64,000 nt of DNA, from positions 1-64,000 of the forward strand of contig NZ_FOQH01000013.1 of NCBI RefSeq assembly GCF_900113695.1. Direction: 5' to 3'. The notes below the pieces were generated by a model. That model was not told the DNA's origin. It ran no database searches and saw only the letters and a program-made list of their open reading frames with translations. Both the position numbers and the translations under genes were made by a program. Below are positions 50,871 through 59,126 of the stretch, piece after piece. The first letter of the stretch is position 1. The number at the start of each line of letters is the position of its first letter. Source of the DNA: Albimonas pacifica (lineage in GTDB: Bacteria; Pseudomonadota; Alphaproteobacteria; Rhodobacterales; Rhodobacteraceae).

Positions 50871-51818
50871 ATGGACATCCGACAGCTGCGATACCTGATC
50901 GCGCTGGCCCGCGAGCGCCACTTCTCGCGCGCCGCCGAGGCCTGCGCGGTGACGCAGCCCACCCTCTCCGCCCGCATCCGCCAGCTGGAGGAGGAGCTCG
51001 GCGTCCCCCTCGTCGCCCGCGGCCAGCGCTTCCACGGCCTGACGCCCGAGGGCGAGCGCGTGCTGCGCTGGGCGCGCCGCATCGTCGAGGACTGGGACGG
51101 CCTGCGCGACGACCTCTCCGTCGGCGACGGCGGGCCGGAGGGGCGGCTGACGCTGGGCGTGATCCCCTCGGCCCTGCCGGCCGTCGCGCCCCTGGTCACC
51201 GCGCTCCGCGCCCGCTGGCCGAAGGTGCGCTTCCAGGTCCTGTCGCGCTCCTCGGCCCGCATCGCCCAGGCGCTGGAGGCGTTCGAGATCGACGCCGGCC
51301 TCACCTACCTCGACGAGGCGACCGAGCCGTTCCTCGTCCGGCCCCTCTACGCCGAGCGCTACCGGCTGTTCACCGCGCAGGGCCACCCGCTGGCCGGGCG
51401 CGCCTCGCTCGGCTGGGCCGAGGCGGCGGCGCTGCCGCTCTGCGCGCTGACGCCGGACATGCGCAACCGCCGCATCGTCGACGCGGCCTTCGCCGAAGCC
51501 GGCGCGGCGGCGGAGCCGGAGGTCGAGAGCAACTCGATGCTCTCCCTGCTGGCGCTGGTGCGCAGCGGCGGCTTCTGCGCGGTGCTGCCCGAGCGGTTGC
51601 AGGATCTGGCCGGCGGGGCGGCGGGGCTCGCGGCCGTGCCCCTTTCGGCGCCGGAGGTCTCGCGCCCCGTGGGGCTGGCGGCGCTCGCCCGCGATCCGCT
51701 GCCGCTGCTGGTCGAGGGGCTGATGCAGGCGGCCGAGGCGGCCATGATCGACCCCATGATCGACCCCATGATCGACGGGGCCGATCAAACCATAGAGACA
51801 GGCGATTTGAAGTCCTGA
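50871..51818 (+). CDS. LysR-family regulator upstream of formate dehydrogenase
   Basis: A 315-aa LysR protein. HTH: MDIRQLRYLIALARERHFSR then AAEACAVTQPTLSARIRQLEEELG. The effector domain starts at GRLTLGVIPSALP. It reads into fdsG 61 bases downstream and is probably the FdsR-type regulator of the formate dehydrogenase operon. Near the C-terminus a 12-bp unit is repeated three times, encoding IDPMIDPMIDG. Confidence 0.9.
   Translation: MDIRQLRYLIALARERHFSRAAEACAVTQPTLSARIRQLEEELGVPLVARGQRFHGLTPEGERVLRWARRIVEDWDGLRDDLSVGDGGPEGRLTLGVIPSALPAVAPLVTALRARWPKVRFQVLSRSSARIAQALEAFEIDAGLTYLDEATEPFLVRPLYAERYRLFTAQGHPLAGRASLGWAEAAALPLCALTPDMRNRRIVDAAFAEAGAAAEPEVESNSMLSLLALVRSGGFCAVLPERLQDLAGGAAGLAAVPLSAPEVSRPVGLAALARDPLPLLVEGLMQAAEAAMIDPMIDPMIDGADQTIETGDLKS
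51742..51777 (+). repeat. three 12-bp tandem repeats inside the LysR gene
   Basis: CCATGATCGACC is repeated three times (last base G in the third). It adds the residues IDP-M per unit near the C-terminus of the LysR protein. The reading frame is kept because the unit is 12 bases long. Confidence 0.9.
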
Positions 51819-51879
51819 CCCCGGCGCCTCACAATGCGCGCCGGAATGCCCAGCCGGCGCGCGACGGGAGGATGCCCGA

Positions 51880-52371
51880 ATGCCGAACCCAGCCAGGCCG
51901 CCCCTCGAGGGCGCCTCCGCGGCGCGGGAGATCTGCGCCCGCCACGGCGACGACCCCGCCGCGCTGATCGAGATACTCCACGACCTCCAGGAGGCCGAGG
52001 GCCACGTCCCCCCCGACGCCGTCCCCGAGATCGCGCTCGCCCTGAACCTGGGCCGCGCCGAGGTGCACGGCGTCCTCACCTTCTACCACGATTTCCGCCA
52101 GGCCCCCGAGGGCCGGGTCGAGCTTCAGCTCTGCCGCGGCGAGTCCTGCCAGGCGATGGGGGCCGAGGCCCTGATCGCCGCCGTCTGCGCCCGCCGCGGC
52201 GCGGCGCTGGGCGAGACCTCGGCCGACGGCGTCACCATCAAGCCGGTCTACTGCCTCGGCAACTGCGCCCTGGCGCCCGCCGCCCGCGTCGACGGCCGGC
52301 TGATCGGCCGCGCCTCGGCCGAGCGCCTCGACGCCGCGCTGGACGCAGCCCTGTCGGAGCCCGCCCGATGA
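51880..52371 (+). CDS. fdsG: NAD-dependent formate dehydrogenase gamma subunit
   Basis: A 163-aa NuoE-like protein with a 2Fe-2S cluster held by CRGESC and CLGNC. The N-terminal helical part has LIEILHDLQEAEGHVPPDAVPEIA, in two overlapping blocks typical of the family. It carries electrons from FdsA towards FMN in FdsB. It starts the fds operon and its TGA overlaps the fdsB ATG. Confidence 0.95.
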   Translation: MPNPARPPLEGASAAREICARHGDDPAALIEILHDLQEAEGHVPPDAVPEIALALNLGRAEVHGVLTFYHDFRQAPEGRVELQLCRGESCQAMGAEALIAAVCARRGAALGETSADGVTIKPVYCLGNCALAPAARVDGRLIGRASAERLDAALDAALSEPAR

Positions 52372-53915
52372 TCCGCATCTTCGTCCCTGACGACAGCGCC
52401 GCCCGCTCGGTCGGCGCCGACGAGGTGGCGGCGGGGATCGCGGCCCGCATCCCCTCGGCCGAGATCGTGCGCACCGGCTCCCGCGGGGCCCTGTGGCTGG
52501 AGCCTATGGTCGAGGTCGAGACCCCGCAGGGCCGCATCGCCTACGGCCCCGTGACGCCTGCCGACCTGCCCGACCTGCTCGACGCGCTGCCCTCCGCCGG
52601 TCCGCACCCCCTGCGCCTCGGCCCCCCCGAGGATCTGCCCTGGTTCGCCGACCAGCAGCGCCTGACCTTCGCCCGCTGCGGGATCACCCCGCCGCTGGAT
52701 CTCGCGGCCTACGAGGCCCACGGCGGCCTCGCCGGCCTGCGCGCGGCGCTGGGCATGGAGGGGGCGGCGATCTGCGCCGCCGTGCTCGACAGCGGGTTGC
52801 GCGGCCGCGGCGGCGCGGGCTTCCCCACCGGCATCAAGTGGAAGACGGTCCACGAGCAGTCGGCCCCCCGCAAGCACGTCTGCTGCAACGCCGACGAGGG
52901 CGACAGCGGCGCCTATGCCGACCGCATGCTGATGGAGGGGGACCCGTTCCTCCTGATCGAGGGCATGGCCATCGCGGCGCTCGCCACCGGCGCGACCGAG
53001 GGCTGGATCTACATCCGCTCCGAATACCCCGAGGCCATCGCCCGCATGACCGCGGCCATCGAGGTGATGGAGCGCGCCGGCTGGCTGGGCGAGGACCTCG
53101 GCGGCTCCGGCCGCGCCTTCCGCCTGCGGGTCCGCCGCGGCGCGGGGGCCTATATCTGCGGCGAGGAGAGCTCGATGCTCAACTCGATCGAGGGCCGCCG
53201 CGGCGTAGTCCGCGCCAAGCCCCCGATCCCCGCCATCGCGGGCCTGTTCGGCGAGCCCACCGTCGTCAACAACGTCCTGACGCTGGCCGCCGTCCCCCTG
53301 ATCCTGGCCAAGGGCGCAGCGTTCTACCGCGACTACGGCGTCGGCCGCTCCACCGGCACGCAGCCCTTCACGCTGGGCGGCAACGTCGCCCGTGGGGGGC
53401 TGATCGAAAAGGCCTTCGGCGTCACGGCGCGCGAGCTGATCGAGGGGTTCGGCGGCGGCACCGCCTCCGGCCGCCCGTTCCGCACCGCCCAGCTCGGCGG
53501 CCCGCTCGGCGCCTATGTCTGCGACGAGCAGCTGGACCTGCCGATGGACTACGAGGCGCTGGCCGAGGCGGGCGCGATGCTCGGCCACGGCGGGATCACC
53601 GTCTTCGACGACACGGTGGACATGGGCGCCATGGCCCGCTTCGCCTTCGAGTTCTGCGAGATCGAGAGCTGCGGAAAATGCACTCCGTGCCGTGTCGGCG
53701 CGACGCGGGGTCGAGAGACCGTCGAAAAAATCCTGCGCGGCGAGAACGTCGCCGCCAACATGGTGCTGGTCGAGGACCTGTGCGAGCTGATGCGCGACGG
53801 CTCGCTCTGCGCCATGGGGGGCCTGACGCCGATGCCGGTGCTCTCGGCCCTTCGCCTGTTCCCCGAGGATTTCGACCGGGCGCCAGCCCCCGTCACTGAA
53901 CACGCCGCCGAGTAA
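52368..53915 (+). CDS. fdsB: NAD-dependent formate dehydrogenase beta subunit
   Basis: A 515-aa protein. An N-terminal thioredoxin-like region (about 110 aa) is followed by the NuoF-like part: LRGRGGAGFPTGIKWK (NADH/FMN glycine loop), CNADEGDSGAYADR, GAYICGEESSMLNSIEG, and the 4Fe-4S motif ESCGKCTPCR with a later Cys (DGSLCAMGG). It holds FMN and reduces NAD+. ATGA-coupled to fdsG and 11 bases from fdsA. Confidence 0.96.
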   Translation: MIRIFVPDDSAARSVGADEVAAGIAARIPSAEIVRTGSRGALWLEPMVEVETPQGRIAYGPVTPADLPDLLDALPSAGPHPLRLGPPEDLPWFADQQRLTFARCGITPPLDLAAYEAHGGLAGLRAALGMEGAAICAAVLDSGLRGRGGAGFPTGIKWKTVHEQSAPRKHVCCNADEGDSGAYADRMLMEGDPFLLIEGMAIAALATGATEGWIYIRSEYPEAIARMTAAIEVMERAGWLGEDLGGSGRAFRLRVRRGAGAYICGEESSMLNSIEGRRGVVRAKPPIPAIAGLFGEPTVVNNVLTLAAVPLILAKGAAFYRDYGVGRSTGTQPFTLGGNVARGGLIEKAFGVTARELIEGFGGGTASGRPFRTAQLGGPLGAYVCDEQLDLPMDYEALAEAGAMLGHGGITVFDDTVDMGAMARFAFEFCEIESCGKCTPCRVGATRGRETVEKILRGENVAANMVLVEDLCELMRDGSLCAMGGLTPMPVLSALRLFPEDFDRAPAPVTEHAAE

Positions 53916-53926
53916 GGGAGACCGTC

Positions 53927-56776
53927 ATGGGCCTTATGAAGGAAATCGACCGCGGCACCCCGGCCCGCGAGGGCGCCTCGGTGACGCTGTGGATCGACGG
54001 AGAGCCGGTCTCGGTCCCCGAGGGCACGTCCGTCATGGCCGCCGCCTCCCACGTCGAGCGGGACATTCCCAAGCTCTGCGCCACGGACATGCTGGAGTCC
54101 TGGGGCTCCTGCCGCATGTGCCTGGTGGAGATCGAGGGGATGAAGGGCACGCCCGCCTCCTGCACCACGCCGGTGCGCGAGGGGATGCGCGTCACCACCC
54201 AGTCCGCGCGCCTCGAAAAGCTGCGCAAGGGGGTGATGGAGCTCTACATCTCCGACCACCCGCTCGACTGCCTGACCTGCGGCGCCAACGGCGATTGCGA
54301 GCTGCAGGACATGGCCGGCGCCGTGGGCCTGCGCGAGGTCCGCTACGGCATGGACGGCGACAACCACCACGACGACGCCCACGCCGCCCCCATCGACCTG
54401 TCGAACCCCTACTTCCAGTTCGACAGTTCGAAGTGCATCGTCTGCTCCCGCTGCGTGCGCGCCTGCGAGGAGGTGCAGGGCACCTTCGCGCTGACCATCG
54501 AGGGGCGCGGGTTCGACAGCCGCGTCTCCGCCGGCGCGTCTTTCGACGACTTCTTCTCCTCCGACTGCGTCTCCTGCGGCGCCTGCGTGCAGGCCTGCCC
54601 GACGGCGACGCTGGTCGAGAAATCGGTGGTCCAGCACGGCACGCCCACCCGCCACGTCGACACCACCTGCGCCTATTGCGGCGTCGGCTGCTCCTTCCGC
54701 GCCGAGATGCAGGGGAACGAGGTGATCCGCATGGTCCCCTCGAAGGACGGCGGCGCCAACGAGGGCCACTCCTGCGTCAAGGGCCGCTTCGCCTGGAGCT
54801 ACGCCACCCACAAGGACCGCCAGACCGAGCCGATGATCCGCGACGCGATCACCGACCCCTGGCGCAAGGTCGGCTGGGAGGAGGCCATCGCCTTCGCCGC
54901 CGAACGCTTGCACGCGATCCAGTCGGAGCACGGCAAGAGCTCGATCGGCGGCATCACCTCCTCGCGCTGCACGAACGAGGAAGTCTACGTCGTCCAGAAG
55001 ATGATCCGCGCGGCCTTCGGCAACAACAACGTGGATACCTGCGCGCGGGTCTGCCACTCGCCGACCGGCTACGGGCTGAAGCAGACGTTCGGGACCTCGG
55101 CCGGGACCCAGAACTTCAAGTCGGTCGAGAAGGCCGACGTGATCCTGCTGATCGGCGCCAACCCCACCGACGCGCACCCCGTCTTCGCCTCGCGCATGAA
55201 GAAGCGCCTGCGCGAGGGCGCGAAGCTGATCGTCCTGGACCCCCGCAAGATCGACCTGGTGCGAACCCCCCATGTCGAGGCCGCCCACCACGTCCAGCTC
55301 CGCCCCGGAACCAACGTGGCGGTGATGAACGCGCTGGCCCATGTGGTCGTCACCGAGGGCCTGATCGACGAAACCTTCGTCGCCGAGCGCTGCGAGGCCA
55401 AGGACTTCCAGCGCTGGCGCGCGTTCGTCGCCGAAGAGCGCAACTCCCCCGAGGCCCTGGCCGAGACCATCGGCACGGACGCGCAGACCCTGCGCGCCGC
55501 GGCCCGCCTCTTCGCCACCGGCGGAAACGCCGCGATCTACTACGGCCTGGGGGTCACCGAGCACTCCCAGGGCTCGACCATGGTGATGGCCATGGCGAAC
55601 CTGGCGATGGCGACCGGCAACATCGGGCGCGAGGGCGTGGGCGTGAACCCGCTGCGCGGCCAGAACAACGTCCAGGGCTCCTGCGACATGGGCTCGTTCC
55701 CGCACGAGCTGCCGGGCTACCGCCACATCTCCGACGACGCCGTGCGGGCGGAGTTCGAGGCCGACTGGGGCGTGCCGCTCCTCGACGAGCCGGGCCTGCG
55801 CATCCCCAACATGTTCGCCGCGGCGCTGGCCGGCAGCTTCCGCGGCCTCTTCGTGCAGGGCGAGGACATCGCCCAGTCCGACCCCAACACGCTGCACGTC
55901 CACGAGGCCCTGCGCGCGATGGACTGCGTGGTCGTCCAGGACCTTTTCCTCAACGAAACCGCGGCCTTCGCCCATGTCTTCCTGCCCGGAACCTCGTTCC
56001 TGGAGAAGGACGGCACCTTCACCAACGCCGAGCGCCGCATCAACCGCGTCCGCCCGGTGATGGCCCCCAAGTCCGGCCTCTCGGAATCCGAGGCCGTCTG
56101 CCGGCTGGCTCGTGCCATGGGCTATGACATGGCCTACGAAAACCCCTCGCAGATCATGGACGAGATCGCCCGCCTGACGCCCACCTTCGCGGGCGTCAGC
56201 TTCGCGCGGCTGGACGCAGGCCCCTCCCTGCAGTGGCCGGTGAACGAGGCCTACCCGGACGGCGCCCCGATCATGCATGTCGACGGCTTCGTGCGCGGCA
56301 AGGGCCGGTTCATGCTGACCGAGTTCGTGCCGACCTCGGAGCGCGCCAACCGCCGCTACCCGCTGATCCTCACCACGGGGCGGATCCTCAGCCAATACAA
56401 CGTCGGCGCCCAGACGCGGCGCACCGAGAACTCGCGCTGGCATGAGGAGGACGTGCTGGAGATCCATCCGCATGACGCCGAGGAGCGGGGGATCGCCGAC
56501 GGCGACTTCGTCTCGGTGGCCTCGCGGACCGGGGCGACGATGCTGCGGGCCGAGATCTCCGAGCGGATGCCGCAGGGGGTGGTCTACACCACCTTCCACC
56601 ACCCGCACTCGGGGGCGAACGTGATCACCACCGACAACTCCGACTGGGCCACCAACTGCCCGGAATACAAGGTGACGGCGGTGCAGGTGACGCCCTCCAA
56701 CGGGCCCTCGGACTGGCAGGAGTGGCGGCGCGAGATGGAAGACGTGCACCACCGCGTGGCGCTGCCGGCCGAGTGA
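53927..56776 (+). CDS. fdsA: NAD-dependent formate dehydrogenase alpha subunit (Mo/W catalytic)
   Basis: A 949-aa molybdoenzyme that oxidises formate to CO2. Order: 2Fe-2S domain (CATDMLESWGSCRMC then C), the NuoG-type HPLDCLTCGANGDCELQ cluster, two 4Fe-4S motifs (CIVCSRCVRAC, CVSCGACVQAC), then a further 4Fe-4S motif CAYCGVGC and the bis-MGD domain. The active-site ligand is Cys376 in ARVCHSPTG, not selenocysteine. The C-terminal MGD domain has LILTTGRILSQYN and TTDNSDWATNCPEYK. AAGGGAG precedes the ATG. Soluble, works with FdsB/G/D. Confidence 0.97.
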   Translation: MGLMKEIDRGTPAREGASVTLWIDGEPVSVPEGTSVMAAASHVERDIPKLCATDMLESWGSCRMCLVEIEGMKGTPASCTTPVREGMRVTTQSARLEKLRKGVMELYISDHPLDCLTCGANGDCELQDMAGAVGLREVRYGMDGDNHHDDAHAAPIDLSNPYFQFDSSKCIVCSRCVRACEEVQGTFALTIEGRGFDSRVSAGASFDDFFSSDCVSCGACVQACPTATLVEKSVVQHGTPTRHVDTTCAYCGVGCSFRAEMQGNEVIRMVPSKDGGANEGHSCVKGRFAWSYATHKDRQTEPMIRDAITDPWRKVGWEEAIAFAAERLHAIQSEHGKSSIGGITSSRCTNEEVYVVQKMIRAAFGNNNVDTCARVCHSPTGYGLKQTFGTSAGTQNFKSVEKADVILLIGANPTDAHPVFASRMKKRLREGAKLIVLDPRKIDLVRTPHVEAAHHVQLRPGTNVAVMNALAHVVVTEGLIDETFVAERCEAKDFQRWRAFVAEERNSPEALAETIGTDAQTLRAAARLFATGGNAAIYYGLGVTEHSQGSTMVMAMANLAMATGNIGREGVGVNPLRGQNNVQGSCDMGSFPHELPGYRHISDDAVRAEFEADWGVPLLDEPGLRIPNMFAAALAGSFRGLFVQGEDIAQSDPNTLHVHEALRAMDCVVVQDLFLNETAAFAHVFLPGTSFLEKDGTFTNAERRINRVRPVMAPKSGLSESEAVCRLARAMGYDMAYENPSQIMDEIARLTPTFAGVSFARLDAGPSLQWPVNEAYPDGAPIMHVDGFVRGKGRFMLTEFVPTSERANRRYPLILTTGRILSQYNVGAQTRRTENSRWHEEDVLEIHPHDAEERGIADGDFVSVASRTGATMLRAEISERMPQGVVYTTFHHPHSGANVITTDNSDWATNCPEYKVTAVQVTPSNGPSDWQEWRREMEDVHHRVALPAE

Positions 56777-57609
56777 TGGAGATCCTGCGCCTCGACCTGG
56801 GCGACGCGTCCGTCTCCCCCGCCGCGCCCGGCCGCCTGGTCGGGCCGGCGGGCGAGACCGCGGCCGCCTGGGCGGTGCCCGAGGAGACGCCGGTCGCCAT
56901 CCTCCTCAACGGCGAAAGCTTCGCGGTGATGATGGCGACCCCCTCGGACCTCGAGGATTTCTGCGTGGGCTTCGCGCTGACCGAGGGCCTGATCGAGACC
57001 CCCTCCGACCTGCATGAACTGCGCCTCGCCGAGGCCGCCGACGGCATCGTCGCGAACCTGGTGCTGGACCCCGCCCGCGTCGCCGCCGCCTCGGACCGCC
57101 GCCGCACGCTGGCCGGCCGCGCCGGCTGCGGGATCTGCGGGGCGCAGACGATCTCGGCCGCCCTGCCGCGCCCGCCGCGGGTGCGGGGCCGCGTCCCCGA
57201 GGCCGCCGCCGTGCTGGCGGCCTTCGCCGCCTTCCCCGGCGCCCAGCGCATGCGCTCCGAGAACCGCTCGACCCACGCCGCGGGCTACTGCGCCTGGGAC
57301 GGGACGATGGAGCGGGTGCGCGAGGACGTGGGCCGGCACAACGCGCTGGACAAGCTGGCCGGCGCGCTGGCCCGCGAGGGGCGCGACGCCTCCGCCGGCT
57401 TCGTGATCCTGTCGAGCCGGGTGGGCGTCGAGATGGTGCAGAAGGCCTGCGTCCTGCGCGCGCCGTTCCTGGCGGCGGTCTCGGCGCCCTCGGCGCTGGC
57501 GCTGAGGGTGGCGGGGCAGGCGGGGCTGCGGGTCGCGGGGCTCGCCGGCGAGGCGCTGATGATCTTCGACCCCGCCCCGGCGGAGCGCCCGATGGAAACC
57601 CCGGCATGA
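56776..57609 (+). CDS. fdhD: formate dehydrogenase accessory sulfurtransferase FdhD (FdsC)
   Basis: A 277-aa protein needed to sulfurate the Mo cofactor of FdsA. The CxxC motif lies in RAGCGICGAQT. VGRHNALDKLAGA and STHAAGYCAWDG are conserved FdhD blocks, and the C-terminus has PSALALRVAGQAGLRVAG. The ATG shares its A with the fdsA stop (TGATG). Confidence 0.94.
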   Translation: MEILRLDLGDASVSPAAPGRLVGPAGETAAAWAVPEETPVAILLNGESFAVMMATPSDLEDFCVGFALTEGLIETPSDLHELRLAEAADGIVANLVLDPARVAAASDRRRTLAGRAGCGICGAQTISAALPRPPRVRGRVPEAAAVLAAFAAFPGAQRMRSENRSTHAAGYCAWDGTMERVREDVGRHNALDKLAGALAREGRDASAGFVILSSRVGVEMVQKACVLRAPFLAAVSAPSALALRVAGQAGLRVAGLAGEALMIFDPAPAERPMETPA

Positions 57610-57619
57610 AGGCCCCCCG

Positions 57620-57835
57620 ATGAAGACCGACGAGCTCGTGACCATGGCCAACCAGATCGCCGCCTACTTCCGGGCCTATCCGGAGGACGAGGCGGTCGAG
57701 GGCGTGGCCGACCACATCCGCCAGTTCTGGGACCCCCGGATGCGCGACGGGCTGCGCGGGCATCTCGCGGCCGGGGGCGAGGGGCTGGACGGGCTGGCGA
57801 AGCGCGGGGCCGAGCGGGCGCTGGGCGCCGCCTGA
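57620..57835 (+). CDS. fdsD: formate dehydrogenase delta subunit
   Basis: A 71-aa FdsD. The family pattern is intact: MANQIAAYFRAYPEDEAVEG, then VADHIRQFWDPRMR. It is the small assembly or stability subunit that helps insert the cofactor into FdsA. It starts 10 bases after fdhD and ends the operon. Confidence 0.93.
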   Translation: MKTDELVTMANQIAAYFRAYPEDEAVEGVADHIRQFWDPRMRDGLRGHLAAGGEGLDGLAKRGAERALGAA

Positions 57836-57955
57836 CGGCGGCGCGGCGGTCTGCAGGCGCCCTGCGGGCGGGCTTGGCAGCGTCCCGGATCGAGGGATGT
57901 TGCGAGGGGTCGGCGAGGCGGGGAGCCTCCGGCGGGCTCCTGACTCACCAGAGAA

Positions 57956-58132
57956 CAAAGCCCCCGCGCCTGTTCTCCGGATCCGTCCATCGCTTGGATC
58001 GCCTGAGCGACTCGCCCGCCCCGGTCAAGGACAAGCCGCGCAAGCGCGGTCGCTGCGCGATCCTTGACCGGGGCGGGCGAGTCGCTCTGATCGGCATCCG
58101 CGATGGACGGCTCCGGAGAACAGGCGCTTTGC
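57956..58132. repeat. long imperfect inverted repeat with nested hairpin
   Basis: The left arm 57966-58031 and right arm 58061-58127 are inverted copies of each other. They match over GCGCCTGTTCTCCGGA, CCGTCCATCGC and AGCGACTCGCCCGCCCCGG plus TCAAGGA, with one mismatched stretch of about 11 bases. CAAAG/CTTTG extends the ends to 57956 and 58132. The loop contains a further perfect hairpin CCGCGC-AA-GCGCGG (58036-58049). The element lies between the convergent fdsD and gli genes. It codes for no supported protein. Confidence 0.85.
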
Positions 58133-58174
58133 GAGGGCTGCGGGCGTGGCGCCCCGGCGCCTGGGGCGGGCGGA

Positions 58175-58190
58175 GTTGACAGCTGTCAAC
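58175..58190. promoter_or_regulatory. 16-bp perfect palindrome GTTGACAGCTGTCAAC
   Basis: The sequence is identical on both strands and contains TTGACA facing outwards in each direction. It lies in the 439-base gap 57836-58274 between convergent genes, so it has no gene start near it. It may be a protein-binding site or part of an unseen transcript's promoter. Confidence 0.55.
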
Positions 58191-58210
58191 GCCGCAACCG
58201 GGGGCGGCGG

Positions 58211-58243
58211 GGCGAAAAGCCCCTCCGCGCAGAGGCGGAGGGG
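58211..58243 (-). terminator. Rho-independent terminator of the kdgD-gci-gli operon
   Basis: On the minus strand CCCCTCCGC pairs with GCGGAGGGG (9 bp, 6-nt loop) and is followed by CTTTTCGCCC. It stands about 32 bases after the gli stop. Confidence 0.8.
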
Positions 58244-58274
58244 AGGCGCCGCCGCGGGGGCGGCGGGGGGAGGC

Positions 58275-59126
58275 TCAGAAGCCGTAGAGGGCGGCGGGGG
58301 TGTCGACGAGGATCGCCTGCCGCGCGGTCTCGGACGGGGCCCAGTCGAGGAGCAGGTCCGTCAGGGCCGCGTCGTCGGGGTAGGTCTCGGGGGTCTTCGC
58401 AAGGTTGTGGGGCCAGTTGGTGCCCCAGATCGCGCGCTCGGGGGCGTGGGCGACGACCAGGCGGGCGACGGCGGAGACGTCGGCGTAGTCGGGCGCGCCG
58501 GCGCGCGAGGACTCGTAGCAGCCGGCCAGCTTGAGATGGGCGTTTCCGCGGTCGAGCAGGCGCAGGAGGGCGGCGGTGCGGGCGTCGCCGGGGGCGGCGC
58601 CGGAGAAGAACTTGCCGTGGTGGTCGATCACGTAGCGGCCGGGGATGGCGGCGAGGGCGGGCTCGTGCGCCTCGATGTCCGAGCCGTCGAACTGCACGTT
58701 CAGCGTCCAGCCCATGGCATGGGCACGCGCGGCGACCTCGGGCAGGGCCGAGAGGCCCACGGCGCCGCCGGGGAGGTCCATGATCCGGGCGCCGCGAATG
58801 CCGGCTTCGTGCAGGCGCTCCAGCTCGGCGTCGGGGGTTTCCGGCGTGATCACGGCGACGCCGCGGGCGATCTCGCCGAAGGCCTCGAGGACCGCGCAGA
58901 GGTTGGCGTTGTCGGCGCCGTGGGCGTTGCCCTGCACCACCACCACCCGCGAAATTCCCAGCCAGGCCATCAGCTTGCGGTAAGCCTCGGGGCCGACGTC
59001 GCCCTCGGGCAGCGGGATCGCGCCGGGGGCGGCGGGGAAGCCGGGCAGGTAGCAGTGCATCTGCGTGTCGATGGCGCCGGGCGGCAGCGTCAGGCGCGGG
59101 GGGCGGCCGGAGAGAGGGCGCTCCAT
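58275..59126 (-). CDS. gli: amidohydrolase, likely D-galactarolactone isomerase
   Basis: A 283-aa amidohydrolase-2 (COG3618) protein. The metal motif near the N-terminus is AIDTQMHCYLPG, with Gln in place of the usual His (HxH becomes QMH). VIDHHGKF and ERAIWGTNWPHN are the later His/Asp sites. In Agrobacterium the equivalent Gli turns galactaro-1,4-lactone into the 1,5 form. It starts immediately after the gci stop, in the order known from uronate clusters; this supports the call more than sequence alone. Confidence 0.82.
   Translation of the reverse strand: MERPLSGRPPRLTLPPGAIDTQMHCYLPGFPAAPGAIPLPEGDVGPEAYRKLMAWLGISRVVVVQGNAHGADNANLCAVLEAFGEIARGVAVITPETPDAELERLHEAGIRGARIMDLPGGAVGLSALPEVAARAHAMGWTLNVQFDGSDIEAHEPALAAIPGRYVIDHHGKFFSGAAPGDARTAALLRLLDRGNAHLKLAGCYESSRAGAPDYADVSAVARLVVAHAPERAIWGTNWPHNLAKTPETYPDDAALTDLLLDWAPSETARQAILVDTPAALYGF

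Noticed and set aside
54409-54666. Selenocysteine codon in the formate dehydrogenase
   Set aside because: The active-site residue of FdsA is encoded by TGC (Cys376, 55052-55054), and no in-frame TGA interrupts the gene.
53549-56752. A 1067-codon open frame antisense to fdsA
   Set aside because: It is a mirror of a real gene in GC-rich DNA. It has His/Val/Gly/Arg-rich composition, no known motif, and fdsA on the other strand is fully conserved.
57846-58179. Short plus-strand frames over the inverted repeat
   Set aside because: They read through the stem-loop arms, lack a ribosome site and have no recognisable protein features.
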